64,000 bases of DNA from Mycolicibacter terrae (GTDB lineage: Bacteria > Actinomycetota > Actinomycetes > Mycobacteriales > Mycobacteriaceae). The notes under the pieces are model-generated. The model saw nothing but the letters and a program-made list of their open reading frames with translations, was not told the DNA's origin and searched no databases. The DNA is taken from assembly GCF_010727125.1 (NCBI RefSeq), contig NZ_AP022564.1, positions 62,001-126,000 on the forward strand, given 5' to 3'. The number at the start of each line of letters is the position of its first letter. The stretch's first letter is position 1. The position numbers and the translations under genes were made by a program. Positions 17,399-26,498 of the stretch are shown here, in pieces.

Positions 17399-18807
17399 CG
17401 TCGTCGTACCGCCTTGTCGTAGAGGTCCAGCAGCCGCGAGTCGGGGTCGTAGGTCTTTTTGACCGCGCGATAGGTTTCACCGCCGTAGAGCGCGTCAAAC
17501 TCCGCGGGGGTGTAGTAGGCGTCGGAGTACAGCGACTTGTGGCCCTCGAGTTCGCTCACCTTGGCCTCGATCAGCCGGTTGGTGGCCCCCTCGGTGGCAC
17601 CGGCCGGGACCGAGGACCAGAACCCGACGTTGACGTAGGTGTGGTTGGGCCGGATCGGGTACAGCGGCCAGTCCTCGCCGTGGCGCAGCCGCAGCGGGCA
17701 CAGCCACACCGGCTCGATCGGCACATGGGCGAAGAACCAGTCCAAGAATTCCTCGCAGCGCTTCAGCGGCACCTCGATGTCCTGCACCACCCGTTCGCGC
17801 GGCGGCCGGCCGTGGCGTTTCTCGATCCGGTCGGCGATGGAGAACCGCTGGTCGTAGCCGATCAGCTTCCAGTAGAAACTGCTCCGCCGGTAGCGCCGCG
17901 GCCACCAGCGCCGCACCAGCGGGTTCTGCGCCCCGAAAGCTCGTGAGCACCAGAACCAGTCGGTGTCCCAGCGCCACAGGTAGTCGTGGATGGTCAGCCG
18001 GTCGTCTTTGATCCCCTGGGCGTGCTGGATGGAGCGGTAGTAGACGTGCTGGCCGGTGTAGTCACTGACGGGGCCCGGGGTGTCGGTCTCGATGCCGACG
18101 CACAGATAGCTCTCGGCGGGGGAGAACACCACACCGTCGAGGTAGTCCACCGCAACGCCGTCGAGCCCACCGGTGTCGATGATCCGGTCCATCGTCGCGA
18201 CCAGATCACCCAGGGAATCGAACCGGATGTGCCGCAACGCCACGAACGGCTTGACCGCCTCCAGCTCGATCCGCAGTCGTGTCGAATACCCCAGCGTGCC
18301 GTAGGAATTCGGAAACGCCCGGAACAGGTCCTCATGCCGGTCCCGCGAAATCGTCAGCAGCTCTCCAGCGCCGGTGAGAACGTCCATCTCCAGCACCGAT
18401 TCATGCGGCAGGCCGTTGCGGAACGACGCCGACTCGATTCCCAGTCCGGACACCGCGCCGCCGAGCGTGATCGTCTTGAGCTGCGGAACCACCAGCGGCG
18501 CAAACCCATACGGCAGGGTGGCGGCGACCAGGTCTTCGTAGGTGCACATGCCTTCGACGTCGGCGGTGCGGTTCTCCAGATCGATGCCGATGACACCCGT
18601 CAGGCCCGAGGTGTCCAAGCCCGGCGCATCACGTTTGGTGCGCGCCCGGAACAGATTCGAGGTGGCTTTGGCCAGCCGGACCGATGCGGTGGGGGGAATC
18701 GCCCGGTAGCTGTCCAGCAGTCGTCGCACCCCGCGTGTGTGGGATGTCGGTGCGTCAGCCGGCCGAACGGACATCACCTCCCACGCTAGCGGCGGATCGC
18801 CTACCAT
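17395..18807 (-). CDS. FAD-linked oxidase/reductase (Rv3719 type)
   Basis: 470 residues with an N-terminal FAD_binding_4 domain (TADVEGMCTYEDLVAATLPY, VVPQLKTITLGGAVSGLGIE; about 80-210) related to DHCR24/Seladin-type reductases. The C-terminal half is Trp/Tyr/Arg-rich (WDTDWFWCSRAFG, RRWWPRRYRRSSFYWKL). Presumed partner of the overlapping downstream methyltransferase, reducing a 10-methylene fatty acyl group to 10-methyl. The length equals Rv3719 as I recall it. An alternative start at 18774 (MSVRPADAP) follows GGGAGGTG, but the spacing is only 2 bases. It begins 19 bases after the ami1 stop on the same strand. Confidence 0.82.
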   Translation of the reverse strand: MVGDPPLAWEVMSVRPADAPTSHTRGVRRLLDSYRAIPPTASVRLAKATSNLFRARTKRDAPGLDTSGLTGVIGIDLENRTADVEGMCTYEDLVAATLPYGFAPLVVPQLKTITLGGAVSGLGIESASFRNGLPHESVLEMDVLTGAGELLTISRDRHEDLFRAFPNSYGTLGYSTRLRIELEAVKPFVALRHIRFDSLGDLVATMDRIIDTGGLDGVAVDYLDGVVFSPAESYLCVGIETDTPGPVSDYTGQHVYYRSIQHAQGIKDDRLTIHDYLWRWDTDWFWCSRAFGAQNPLVRRWWPRRYRRSSFYWKLIGYDQRFSIADRIEKRHGRPPRERVVQDIEVPLKRCEEFLDWFFAHVPIEPVWLCPLRLRHGEDWPLYPIRPNHTYVNVGFWSSVPAGATEGATNRLIEAKVSELEGHKSLYSDAYYTPAEFDALYGGETYRAVKKTYDPDSRLLDLYDKAVRRR

Positions 18808-18826
18808 GCACCCGACGCGGCCGGGT

Positions 18827-19591
18827 CTACGGTGTCGAAGCCTGGCTGCTCAGGAATCCGGCGACACCGCGGGCGACGGCATCGGCGTAGCGCTGTCGGC
18901 CGGCCGGACTCTCCATCAGGGCCGCGTCGGCGGGATTCTTCATATTGCCCAGCTCGACCAGGATCGACGGGTATTCGGCCAGGTTCAGCCCGGCCAGATC
19001 GGCGCGTCCCTTCAAGCCGTCGTTGCCGATGTAGGTGGCCGGCGGAATGCCCGCGGCCTGCAACTGGCCGCGCATCACGTGGGCGAATCGGACCGCCGGG
19101 CCCTCCTGTGCCGGATTGAGCGGCGGCGCCGAGTAGTTGACGTGGAACCCGCGGCCGGCGGCCGGGCCGCCGTCGGCGTGGATGGACACGATGGCACTGG
19201 GATGCAGCGCATTGGCCATCGCGGCGCGGGCGTCGACGCACGGTGCCGGCCCGTTGTCGTCGCCCCGCGACATCGCCGTGCGGACCCCCGCCGAGTTGAG
19301 GGCCTGGCGGATCCGCAGGGTGGTGTCCCAGGCGAAGCTGTGCTCGGGATAACCGGAGTCGGTCGCGGTGCCGCTGGTCTGGCAGTTCTTGGTGCCGCCT
19401 CGACCGTTGGGCACCTGACGTGACAGCGCGGCGGGGTCGCCGGCGCCACTGTGCCCGGGATCGAGGAACACGATCATCCCGGCGATGCTGCCGGGGGCGG
19501 CCGATGACAACGGGGCGCTCGGCAGTGCGGCGGCCACCACCAGGCCGGTGGTGATCGCGACACCGACACGCCAGAGAACTGATACGCGCAC
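18827..19591 (-). CDS. ami1: N-acetylmuramoyl-L-alanine amidase Ami1 (Rv3717 type)
   Basis: 254-residue exported Amidase_3 zinc enzyme that cuts the bond between muramic acid and the stem peptide during cell division or separation. A signal peptide is followed by zinc ligands H47 (FLDPGHSGAG), E83 (YPEHSFAWD) and H138 (VSIHADGG) and a catalytic Glu in ILVELGNMKNPADA. C70 and C118 match the disulfide of Rv3717. No wall-binding domain is attached, as in Rv3717. Its promoter region (19592-19706) is shared with divergent ebfC. Confidence 0.92.
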   Translation of the reverse strand: MRVSVLWRVGVAITTGLVVAAALPSAPLSSAAPGSIAGMIVFLDPGHSGAGDPAALSRQVPNGRGGTKNCQTSGTATDSGYPEHSFAWDTTLRIRQALNSAGVRTAMSRGDDNGPAPCVDARAAMANALHPSAIVSIHADGGPAAGRGFHVNYSAPPLNPAQEGPAVRFAHVMRGQLQAAGIPPATYIGNDGLKGRADLAGLNLAEYPSILVELGNMKNPADAALMESPAGRQRYADAVARGVAGFLSSQASTP

Positions 19592-19706
19592 GCCGCCACC
19601 GTAGGCCGGCGCCGACTACGCTGGGAATCTCACACGCACCGGGTCTCCAGCTGAAACCAAGCCGCAACCGAGTCGAGACCACACACGACAACGCAAGGGG
19701 AGTGTC

Positions 19707-20042
19707 ATGCAACCAGGAGGCCCGCCCGACATGTCGGCGTTGCTGGCCCAGGCCCAACAGATGCAGCAGCGACTGCTGGCCGCGCAGCAGGAGCTGGCCG
19801 CCACCGAGGTGCACGGCGAAGCCGGCGGCGGCCTGGTCAAGGTCACCTCCAATGGCAGCGGTGAGGTGCTCGGCGTGCAGATCGACCCGAAGGTCGTCGA
19901 CCCCGACGACATCGAGACCCTGCAAGACCTGCTGGTGGGAGCGCTCGCCGACGCGTCGAAGAAGGCGCACACCCTGGCCCAGGAGCGGCTCTCCCCGCTC
20001 GCCGGTGGCATGGGCAACGCGCTCGGCATGCCGGGGGCCTAG
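19707..20042 (+). CDS. ebfC: YbaB/EbfC nucleoid-associated protein
   Basis: 111-residue small dimeric DNA-binding protein of the YbaB/EbfC family, nearly always upstream of recR. Central conserved region: [20 protein letters not shown], then [16 protein letters not shown] and [20 protein letters not shown]; the C terminus is Gly/Met-rich ([14 protein letters not shown]). The recR GTG directly follows its TAG stop, so the two are cotranscribed and linked to recombination repair or nucleoid structure. A GGGGA site precedes the ATG at good spacing. Confidence 0.92.
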   Translation: MQPGGPPDMSALLAQAQQMQQRLLAAQQELAATEVHGEAGGGLVKVTSNGSGEVLGVQIDPKVVDPDDIETLQDLLVGALADASKKAHTLAQERLSPLAGGMGNALGMPGA

Positions 20043-20654
20043 GTGTTTGAGGGTCCGGTCCAGGACCTCATCGATGAGCTGGGCAAGCTGCCGGGTATCG
20101 GACCGAAGAGCGCCCAGCGGATCGCCTTTCACCTGCTGTCGGTGGAGCCCTCCGAGATCGACCGGCTCACCGCGGTGTTGACGAAGGTTCGCGACGGGGT
20201 GCGGTTCTGCGAGGTGTGCGGCAACGTCTCGGATGCGCAGCGCTGCCGGATCTGCGGGGACTCCCGCCGCGACTTCGCCCAGATCTGCGTCGTGGAGGAG
20301 CCCAAGGACGTCGCCGCCATCGAGCGCACCAGGGAGTTCCACGGCCGCTACCACGTGCTCGGCGGCGCGTTGGATCCGCTGTCGGGGATCGGCCCGGAGC
20401 AATTGCGGGTGCGCGAGCTGCTGAATCGGGTCGGGGAGCGGGTCGACGGGGTCGACGTCAGCGAGGTGATCATCGCCACCGACCCCAACACCGAGGGTGA
20501 GGCGACCGCCACCTACCTGGTCCGGATGCTGCGCGACATCCCGGGGTTGAGCGTTACCCGCCTGGCGTCCGGGCTGCCGATGGGCGGTGACCTGGAGTTT
20601 GCCGACGAGCTGACCCTGGGCCGGGCCTTCACCGGTCGTCGCGCCATGGCCTGA
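20043..20654 (+). CDS. recR: Recombination protein RecR
   Basis: 203 residues; with RecO (and RecF) loads RecA onto gapped DNA. N-terminal HhH ([18 protein letters not shown], 13-30), zinc finger C56, C59, C68, C71 (CEVCG...CRICG), Toprim domain with [13 protein letters not shown] and [17 protein letters not shown], and the C-terminal Walker-B-like region [19 protein letters not shown]. Length is standard (about 200). GTG start directly after ebfC. Confidence 0.96.
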   Translation: MFEGPVQDLIDELGKLPGIGPKSAQRIAFHLLSVEPSEIDRLTAVLTKVRDGVRFCEVCGNVSDAQRCRICGDSRRDFAQICVVEEPKDVAAIERTREFHGRYHVLGGALDPLSGIGPEQLRVRELLNRVGERVDGVDVSEVIIATDPNTEGEATATYLVRMLRDIPGLSVTRLASGLPMGGDLEFADELTLGRAFTGRRAMA

Positions 20655-20676
20655 CGTCCCCGGACCCACCCACCCC

Positions 20677-20737
20677 CGCGAGCCTGTTGTTACCGTGCTT
20701 GCTACTCGCACTTCTTCGCGCCAACTACAGGCTCGCG
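20677..20737. repeat. Inverted repeat with 39-base loop between recR and DUF559 gene
   Basis: CGCGAGCCTGT at 20677-20687 is exactly complementary to ACAGGCTCGCG at 20727-20737. The loop is long and T-rich for this genome (TTCTTCGC, CTTGCTACT). It could be a recR terminator with large loop or a binding site; function unknown. Confidence 0.5.
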
Positions 20738-20770
20738 AAGGATGTCGGTGCCGATTGGCAGCATCTGGCC

Positions 20771-21619
20771 ATGGGAGATGTCTTCATCGGGAGCGAGGCG
20801 CTGGAGCAACGCCGTCTCACCGAGTACGAGCTGCGCCGCTGGCACCGGGCGATCTTCCGCGACGTCTATGTGCCGAAGACACGCCAGCTGACGCTGCGCG
20901 ACCGGATCGAGGGGGCGTGGCTGCGGTCTGGACGTAACGGCGTGATCGCGGGTGTTGCGGCTTCCGCGCTGCACGGCGCCAGGTGGGTCGACGCCGATAT
21001 CCCGATCGAGCTGGTCTGGCCGAATACCCGGCCGCCGCCCGGCCTGATCGCTCGCGATGAAACCCTGGCCGATGACGAACAAATCACAGTCACCGGCATA
21101 CCGGTCACCACGCCGGCCCGCACCGCTTACGACCTGGGCCGCCACCTGCCCCGGGGCCGGGCGGTCGCCCGGCTCGACGCGCTCGCGAGGGCCACCCCGT
21201 TCAGCACCGAGGACGTGCTGTTGATCGCCAAGCACCACAAGGGCGCCCGTGGTTTACGACGGCTGCGCGCGGTGCTACCGCTCGTCGATCCCGGCGCCGC
21301 CTCACTCCAAGAGTCCTGGCTGCGGCTACGACTCATCGACGCCGGTCTGCCCAGCCCGACCACCCAGATCCCGGTGTGCGACGGCAGCTACTGGCCGTTC
21401 GCCTGGCTTGATATGGGATGGGAGGACTACAAGGTATCCGCTGAATACGACGGGGATCAGCATCAAAAGGATCGTCAGCAGTACGTCAACGACCACAAGC
21501 GACAGCGCAGGCTGGAACGCGTGGGCTGGATCAACATCCGGGTGATCAACGAGGACAACCCCCAAGAGACCGTCCGCCGCGTCACCGAGGCGATGCGAAT
21601 CCGCGGCTGGCGGCGCTAA
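20771..21619 (+). CDS. DUF559-type endonuclease-fold protein (Rv3714c position)
   Basis: 282 residues. The N-terminal half resembles AbiEi-like/winged-helix 'type IV TA' proteins (GSEALEQRRLTEYELRRWHR, then LHGARWVDADIPIEL and ITVTGIPVTTPARTAYDLGR). The C-terminal third carries a Vsr-like restriction-endonuclease fold seen in DUF559: SAEYDGDQHQKDRQQYVND, then RQRRLERVGWINIRV, the E..D..Q...R pattern expected of the active site. Start ATG 20771 was chosen over an upstream in-frame start because it gives MGDVFIGSEAL at the usual domain edge. Such proteins are numerous in mycobacteria and their role is not established. It overlaps the convergent reductase gene by 4 bases. Confidence 0.75.
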   Translation: MGDVFIGSEALEQRRLTEYELRRWHRAIFRDVYVPKTRQLTLRDRIEGAWLRSGRNGVIAGVAASALHGARWVDADIPIELVWPNTRPPPGLIARDETLADDEQITVTGIPVTTPARTAYDLGRHLPRGRAVARLDALARATPFSTEDVLLIAKHHKGARGLRRLRAVLPLVDPGAASLQESWLRLRLIDAGLPSPTTQIPVCDGSYWPFAWLDMGWEDYKVSAEYDGDQHQKDRQQYVNDHKRQRRLERVGWINIRVINEDNPQETVRRVTEAMRIRGWRR

Positions 21620-22803
21620 ACCGGTTGCAGCACTTCAGAGATCGGGGCTCCGGCGGCGATCTTTCCGCGCGCCGTGCGGACTTTCTCCGGGATGCCCGCG
21701 CCCACCACGGCGGCCAGCACCCCGCCGCGCTCGTAGTAGGCCAAAAACCGGCGACCGTCATCCTCGGCCAGGTGCACGGTGTCGCCGGTGCGCGGGTGGC
21801 CCAGGCACTGGATCTTGATGTCGTACTGATCGCTCCAGAAGTACGGCACGCCCGCGCTCGCCACCGCGTCCAGGTTCAGCATCGCCGACACCAGGGTCCT
21901 CGCCTGCTCGGCGACGTTGCTCCAATGCTCGACGCGGGCCTGCGCGCCGTTCGCGTCCCGCCAGGACGCCACGTCGCCGATCGCCCAGACGTCTTGGGCG
22001 CTGGTACGTCCCACCGCGTCGCAGACGACGCCGTCGGCCACGGCGACCTCGCTGCCGGCCAGCCAATCGCAGGCGGGCCGGGACCCGATCCCGACCACCA
22101 CCAGATCGGCGGCGAGCACCGAGCCGTCGGAGAGTGTCACCGACTCGACGCCGTCGGTTCCGGAGACGGAGGCCACCTGCGCGCCGGTGCACACCTCGAC
22201 GCCCTCGGTGCGGTGCAGCCTTGTGATCAGCGCACCCACCTGTTCGCCGAGCACGGATGCCAGCGGGGTGGCCTGCGGCTCCACCAGCACCACCTGCATA
22301 CCGGCGCCGCGCAGACTGGCCGAGACCTCGCAGCCGATGAAGCCCGCCCCGACGACCACGGCGCGGCGCGCACCCGCCGCCCGCCGGCGCAGCGCCAAGC
22401 AGTCGTCGAACGAGCGCAGCACGTGGATACCGTCCAGGTCCGCAAACGACGGAATGCGGTTGGGCACCAGGCCGGTGGCGATCACCAGCCGGTCGTATCC
22501 CAGCACCGCCCCGTGGGCCAGCGTCACGGTGCGGGCCGCCGTGTCGAGGGTGCGCGCCGCCGAACCGAGCCGCAACCCGATGCGGTGCTGCTCGTAGAAC
22601 GCGGCCGGTTTGAGGGCGACGTCCGCGGCGGTGACGGCCTCGCGCTGCAGCATCTCCTTGGACAGCGGCGGACGGTCGTAGGGCGGATGGGCCTCGGCGC
22701 CGACGATGGTGATGGGATCGGTGTAGTCGTTGCGACGCAGCTGTTCTGCGGTGCGGACCGCGGCCAGCCCGCCGCCGATGATCACCGTTCCGTTCCGGGT
22801 CAC
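21616..22803 (-). CDS. Rubredoxin/ferredoxin reductase
   Basis: 395-residue FAD/NAD(P)H flavoprotein passing electrons from NAD(P)H to the rubredoxins encoded immediately upstream. [15 protein letters not shown] is the FAD motif, [20 protein letters not shown] the NADH motif, and [10 protein letters not shown] the second FAD motif; [13 protein letters not shown] is typical of AlkT/putidaredoxin-reductase relatives. Start GTG 22803 overlaps the rubB stop by 4 bases (GTGA). Last gene of the alkB operon, whose members all overlap. Confidence 0.9.
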   Translation of the reverse strand: MTRNGTVIIGGGLAAVRTAEQLRRNDYTDPITIVGAEAHPPYDRPPLSKEMLQREAVTAADVALKPAAFYEQHRIGLRLGSAARTLDTAARTVTLAHGAVLGYDRLVIATGLVPNRIPSFADLDGIHVLRSFDDCLALRRRAAGARRAVVVGAGFIGCEVSASLRGAGMQVVLVEPQATPLASVLGEQVGALITRLHRTEGVEVCTGAQVASVSGTDGVESVTLSDGSVLAADLVVVGIGSRPACDWLAGSEVAVADGVVCDAVGRTSAQDVWAIGDVASWRDANGAQARVEHWSNVAEQARTLVSAMLNLDAVASAGVPYFWSDQYDIKIQCLGHPRTGDTVHLAEDDGRRFLAYYERGGVLAAVVGAGIPEKVRTARGKIAAGAPISEVLQPV

Positions 22804-22982
22804 GACCGCGCCACTTCCACCATCTCGAAGTCGGCCTTCGCGGCTCCGCAGTCCGGGCAGCTCCAGTCGTCGGCGATGTCGGCCCAGCGGGTGCCGGGTG
22901 CGATTCCGTCTTCCGGCCAGCCCAGCGCCTCGTCGTACTCGAAGCCGCACTGAAGGCACCGGAACAGTTTGTAGTCGTTCAT
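22800..22982 (-). CDS. rubB: Rubredoxin RubB (AlkG2 type)
   Basis: 60-residue electron carrier with one iron held by four cysteines: [12 protein letters not shown] and [17 protein letters not shown]. The CPDCG-x-KxDF ending is the AlkG2 type that can reduce alkane hydroxylase. The ATG at 22982 shares its A with the rubA stop (TGATG), and the stop overlaps the reductase start. Transfers electrons from the reductase to AlkB. Confidence 0.93.
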   Translation of the reverse strand: MNDYKLFRCLQCGFEYDEALGWPEDGIAPGTRWADIADDWSCPDCGAAKADFEMVEVARS

Positions 22983-23152
22983 CAGTTCGCTCCTGTCGGT
23001 TGGAAATCCAGCTTTTCGCGTACCGCACAGTCCGGGCAGGCCCAGTCGTCGGGGATCTGCTGCCAGGGCGTGCCGGCCGGGAACCCCTCTCGGGGCTCCC
23101 CGGTGGCCTCGTCGTAGACGTACCCGCAGCCCGGGCACCCGTACCCGGCCAT
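22982..23152 (-). CDS. rubA: Rubredoxin RubA (AlkG1 type)
   Basis: 56-residue rubredoxin: [19 protein letters not shown] then [18 protein letters not shown]. The CPDCxVREKxDF ending with Arg after the last Cys is the AlkG1 type, which in other actinobacteria does not substitute for AlkG2 in alkane oxidation. It starts on the last base of the alkB stop and ends on the first base of rubB, so it is translationally coupled on both sides. Confidence 0.92.
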   Translation of the reverse strand: MAGYGCPGCGYVYDEATGEPREGFPAGTPWQQIPDDWACPDCAVREKLDFQPTGAN

Positions 23153-24402
23153 CAGGCCGGCACGTGCAAGCGGGCCAGGATCTTCTCCCGGCGGCGCGGT
23201 GAGATGTTCGCCCGGGTGATGTCACCGCAGTAGTGCTCCAGCACCCGGTGATCCATCAGCTTGCGCCACACCGGCGGGAAGTAGGTCACCCCGATCAGGG
23301 CTCCGTAGCCGGCCGGCAGGTTCGGCGAGTCGTCGAAGCTGCGCAGCGTCTGGTAGCGCCGGGTGGGGTTGGCGTGGTGGTCGCTGTGCCGCTGCAGGTG
23401 GTAGAGGAACAGGTTGGTGACCATGTGGTCGGAGTTCCAGCTGTGCTGCGGTGTGCAGCGCTCGTAGCGGCCCCCGGCCTGCTTCTGGCGCACCAGCCCG
23501 TAGTGCTCCAGGTAGTTGACCGCCTCCAGCAGTGACGAGCCGTAGACGGCGTTGATCAGAACGTAGGGCAGCAGCGCCACGCCGAACACCGCGATCAGCA
23601 CGCCCCAGAACAGCACCGACATCGCCAGCGCGTTGATCACGTCGTTGCCCGGCCAGGTACGGGGATCCCAGGGGTTCTTGCCGGTCCGGCGGATGCGTTG
23701 CGCCTCGAGCTCCCACGCCGAGCGAATGCCGCCGAAAGTGCTGCGGGGCAGGAACTCCCAGAACGTCTCACCGAAGCGGGCCGAGGCCGGGTCCTCGGGG
23801 GTGGCCACCCGGACGTGGTGGCCGCGGTTGTGCTCGACGTAGAAGTGGCCGTAGCAGACCTGGGCCAGGGTGATCTTGGCCAACCACCGCTCCAGCGACT
23901 CCCGCTTGTGGCCCAGCTCGTGGGCGGTGTTGATGCCGACCCCGGCCACGATCGCGGTGGTGAGCGCGACCCCGATCTTGCCCAGCCAGCCCAGCGACCC
24001 GTCGAAGCCGAGCCAGCCCAGGTCCGAGGCGGTGAACAGGTAGGCGCCGAAGATGGCGCTGGCGTACTGGAAAGGGATGTAGGCGTAGGTGGCGTAGCGG
24101 TAGTACTTGTCGTTCTCCAGCGCCGCCATCACCTCATCCGGCGGGTTCTGTCCGTCGGCACCGATCCAGAGGTCCAGCGCCGGCAGCAGCACATAGAGCA
24201 GGATCGGCCCGATGTAGAGCGGCAGTTGCGCCGCGGTGTGCAGGCCGGCCTGGTTCAGCGCCCAGACCAGCGGCAGCATCAGGAACAGCATGGTGGGCAC
24301 GACCAGGCCCAACAGCCACAGGTGCCGTTTCTTGTCCTGCCAGAGCTTCGGTTCGCCGGCCACTCGGGTGCTCATCGCGTCTTCGCCTTTCGCCTGGGTC
24401 AT
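23152..24402 (-). CDS. alkB: Alkane 1-monooxygenase AlkB
   Basis: Membrane di-iron enzyme that hydroxylates medium-chain n-alkanes at the terminal carbon. The histidine boxes are all present: [23 protein letters not shown] and [16 protein letters not shown]. Several hydrophobic helices precede and separate them ([40 protein letters not shown]). 416 residues from ATG 24402 (MTQAKGED); ATG 24375 (MSTRVAGEP) is preceded by AAAGG at 10 bases and may be the true start. First of four overlapping genes giving a complete hydroxylase system; a PucR regulator lies just upstream. It is inserted between Rv3714c- and Rv3713-like genes, not where M. tuberculosis keeps alkB. Confidence 0.95.
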   Translation of the reverse strand: MTQAKGEDAMSTRVAGEPKLWQDKKRHLWLLGLVVPTMLFLMLPLVWALNQAGLHTAAQLPLYIGPILLYVLLPALDLWIGADGQNPPDEVMAALENDKYYRYATYAYIPFQYASAIFGAYLFTASDLGWLGFDGSLGWLGKIGVALTTAIVAGVGINTAHELGHKRESLERWLAKITLAQVCYGHFYVEHNRGHHVRVATPEDPASARFGETFWEFLPRSTFGGIRSAWELEAQRIRRTGKNPWDPRTWPGNDVINALAMSVLFWGVLIAVFGVALLPYVLINAVYGSSLLEAVNYLEHYGLVRQKQAGGRYERCTPQHSWNSDHMVTNLFLYHLQRHSDHHANPTRRYQTLRSFDDSPNLPAGYGALIGVTYFPPVWRKLMDHRVLEHYCGDITRANISPRRREKILARLHVPA

Positions 24403-24465
24403 GCCACCACTGCCGATGGATGTCCTGACGGTAGGCAGTACCGCGGGCACGCCGCTCGTCCCGCG

Positions 24466-24483
24466 CGGCCGGACTTCGGCCGG
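24466..24483 (-). terminator. Weak hairpin between pucR-type gene and alkB
   Basis: Directly after the regulator's TAG stop (minus strand) GCCGG, a 7-base loop and CCGGC can pair. The stem is short and has no T tract, so at most partial termination is expected; some read-through from the regulator into alkB is possible. Confidence 0.3.
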
Positions 24484-25761
24484 CTATTCGTCCTCGGAGG
24501 ACAACACGGCAGCGCCGAACCACTGACACAGCAGCAGTGCGATCTCGACGTCGAGCCGATCCTCGGCGATCGGGCGGCCGCGGCGTTCGATCGCGCGCTG
24601 GACGCGGTACTTCATCGTGTTGACGTGGAAGTGCAGCTGCTCGCCGGCCGCCTTGAAACTGGAACCCGCCCGCAGGAACACCCGCAACGTGTCGCGGAGG
24701 CGCTCGTCGCCGTCGGTCGCGCAGGCCAGTGGGCCCAGCACCTCACCGACCCAGGCTCGTGCGGCGGCCACGTTGTCGCCGCCGAGCAGTGCCGCGGCCG
24801 ACAATCCCGGATCGCTGGCCGCGCTGACCCGGGCGGTACCGGACGCGACCGCCAGCCTGTGTACCGCCAGCGCCTGCTGGTGCGACCGACGGAAACCCTC
24901 GACCCCGGGCAGCGGTTCACCGATCGCCACCCAGGGTTCACCGCGTGCGGTCTGCGCGCAGGAACGGATCTGCGCCACCGCATCGGCCCCAGCGTTCGAC
25001 GCCAACGGAATCCAGGCCCACCCGGTGGTGCTGTCGGCCGGGATGAACAGCGGCGCCCCTTGGCCCGCAACTGATTCGGTGACCTGTTTGGTGAAGCCTT
25101 CGGCGGCCGCGAGCCGGTCGCCGCCGGATTCCGGGTACCACACCACCAGCGCCACGTGGGTTCGCCGCAGCGGGTAGTGGATCGCGGCTGTCATGGCGTC
25201 GACGTCCAGGCTCTCGTTGGCAAGGATTTCGCGGACCCGCAACGCGCGCACCGCATTTCGGCTCTCCAGCCAGCGTTCGCGCTCGGCCTGATAGATCGCG
25301 GACACCTGCTGCGACATCTCGTCGATGTAGCCGAACATCAGCGTCGACATCTCGGAGAGCACGTCCAGGCGCAGGTCGGGATCCAGGTCGGCGGAACGGA
25401 TCTCCTGCAGTACCAGCTGCAGTGCCACCGAGTGGCCGAGCCGGTAGCCGCGCACCAGTGCGTTCACCGGAATCCCGCGCTGCGCCAGCCGGCGGGCGTG
25501 CTCCAGGGCGACCGCCGGCGCGGCGATATCGGCCACCGGGATGTTGTGACGGATCGCCGAGAAGTACGTATCGACGTTGGCGGCGACGGTTTCATGCAGC
25601 AGCTGCAGCAGCGACGAATCGCCGGTCAGGTCCGGCGACTCCTTGGCGACCAGATCCTCGATCACCTGGGTGGTTTCGGCCAGGTGATCGTAGAGCCGCT
25701 GCGAGATTGCGATCGCGGCCCGGGCGACTCCGGTGTCGTCGGTCGCGTGCGGCTCGGCCAT
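24484..25761 (-). CDS. PucR/CdaR-family transcriptional regulator
   Basis: 425 residues. An N-terminal helical sensor region (about 1-170), a middle GGDEF-like degenerate domain typical of CdaR (IHYPLRRTHVALVVWYPES onwards), and a C-terminal PucR HTH (LRVFLRAGSSFKAAGEQLHF, then HVNTMKYRVQRAIERRG). Start ATG 25761 (MAEPHATDD) was preferred over an upstream in-frame extension that runs into the gatD gene. It is 81 bases upstream of alkB on the same strand and is the likely activator of the alkane operon; the inducer is not evident. A stand-alone role in carbon metabolism is the alternative. Confidence 0.85.
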   Translation of the reverse strand: MAEPHATDDTGVARAAIAISQRLYDHLAETTQVIEDLVAKESPDLTGDSSLLQLLHETVAANVDTYFSAIRHNIPVADIAAPAVALEHARRLAQRGIPVNALVRGYRLGHSVALQLVLQEIRSADLDPDLRLDVLSEMSTLMFGYIDEMSQQVSAIYQAERERWLESRNAVRALRVREILANESLDVDAMTAAIHYPLRRTHVALVVWYPESGGDRLAAAEGFTKQVTESVAGQGAPLFIPADSTTGWAWIPLASNAGADAVAQIRSCAQTARGEPWVAIGEPLPGVEGFRRSHQQALAVHRLAVASGTARVSAASDPGLSAAALLGGDNVAAARAWVGEVLGPLACATDGDERLRDTLRVFLRAGSSFKAAGEQLHFHVNTMKYRVQRAIERRGRPIAEDRLDVEIALLLCQWFGAAVLSSEDE

Positions 25762-25781
25762 AGCCCGACGGTAGTCGGTGA

Positions 25782-26498
25782 CTAGGGCCGCCGCGGCGCG
25801 ACCAGCCGCTCGCGGCGCAGCATCTCCACTTCGGGCAGTTCCAGCGGCGCCAGGGCGCCGACCACCTTCGACAGCAGCAGATCGGCCAGTTCGGGGTTGC
25901 GGGCCAGGCACGGCCCGTGCAGATAGCTGGCGACGACGCTGCCCTGCACCACGCCGTCGTGCCCGTCGCCGGCCCGGTTCCCGGCGCCCTTGGTGACCGT
26001 CGACAGCGGTGTCGCCGACGGGCCCAGCACGGTGCCGCCCCGGTGGTTCTCGAAGCCGGTCAGCGGCGCCGACAAGCCCGCCAGCAGCGGGGTGCCGACC
26101 ACCTCGCCGATGGTGCGCGTCTCCTGCGGGGAGGTGGTGACGTCGAGCAGCCCGACCCCCTCGACGCGTTCTCCGGCCGAGGTCTCATACCAGGCCCCGA
26201 GCACCTGGACGGCCGCGCAGATCGCCAGGACCGGCGCCCCGCGTTCGGCCGCGCGCTGCAGTCCCGGGTGGGCGGTCAGGTGCCGGGTGGCCAGCCGCTG
26301 CGCGTAGTCCTCGGCGCCGCCCAGGGTGTAGAGATCGAGTGACTCCGGCACCGGGTCGGCCAGGGTGATCTCGACGATCTCGGCGTCGATACCGCGCACC
26401 AGCAGCCGCTGCCGCAGCACCACCGCGTTCCCGCTGTCGCCGTAGGTGCCCATCACATCGGGCAGTACCAGCCCGATCCGCACCGTGCTGGAGCTCAT
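25782..26498 (-). CDS. gatD: Lipid II isoglutaminyl synthase, glutamine amidotransferase subunit
   Basis: 238 residues, CobB/CobQ-like class I glutaminase. With MurT it amidates the D-Glu alpha-carboxyl of lipid II. Catalytic C94 in VLAICAAVQVLG and H194 in SYLHGPCLARNPELAD are visible; ENHRGGTVLG is the family middle motif. The ATG overlaps the murT stop by 4 bases, as in other MurT/GatD pairs. Often mis-annotated CobQ2; there is no cobalamin context here. Confidence 0.93.
   Translation of the reverse strand: MSSSTVRIGLVLPDVMGTYGDSGNAVVLRQRLLVRGIDAEIVEITLADPVPESLDLYTLGGAEDYAQRLATRHLTAHPGLQRAAERGAPVLAICAAVQVLGAWYETSAGERVEGVGLLDVTTSPQETRTIGEVVGTPLLAGLSAPLTGFENHRGGTVLGPSATPLSTVTKGAGNRAGDGHDGVVQGSVVASYLHGPCLARNPELADLLLSKVVGALAPLELPEVEMLRRERLVAPRRP

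Noticed and set aside
25762..25911. 50-codon upstream extension of the PucR regulator
   Set aside because: It would overlap the gatD gene end, is Arg/Ala/Gly-rich, and the internal ATG 25761 begins the conserved region.
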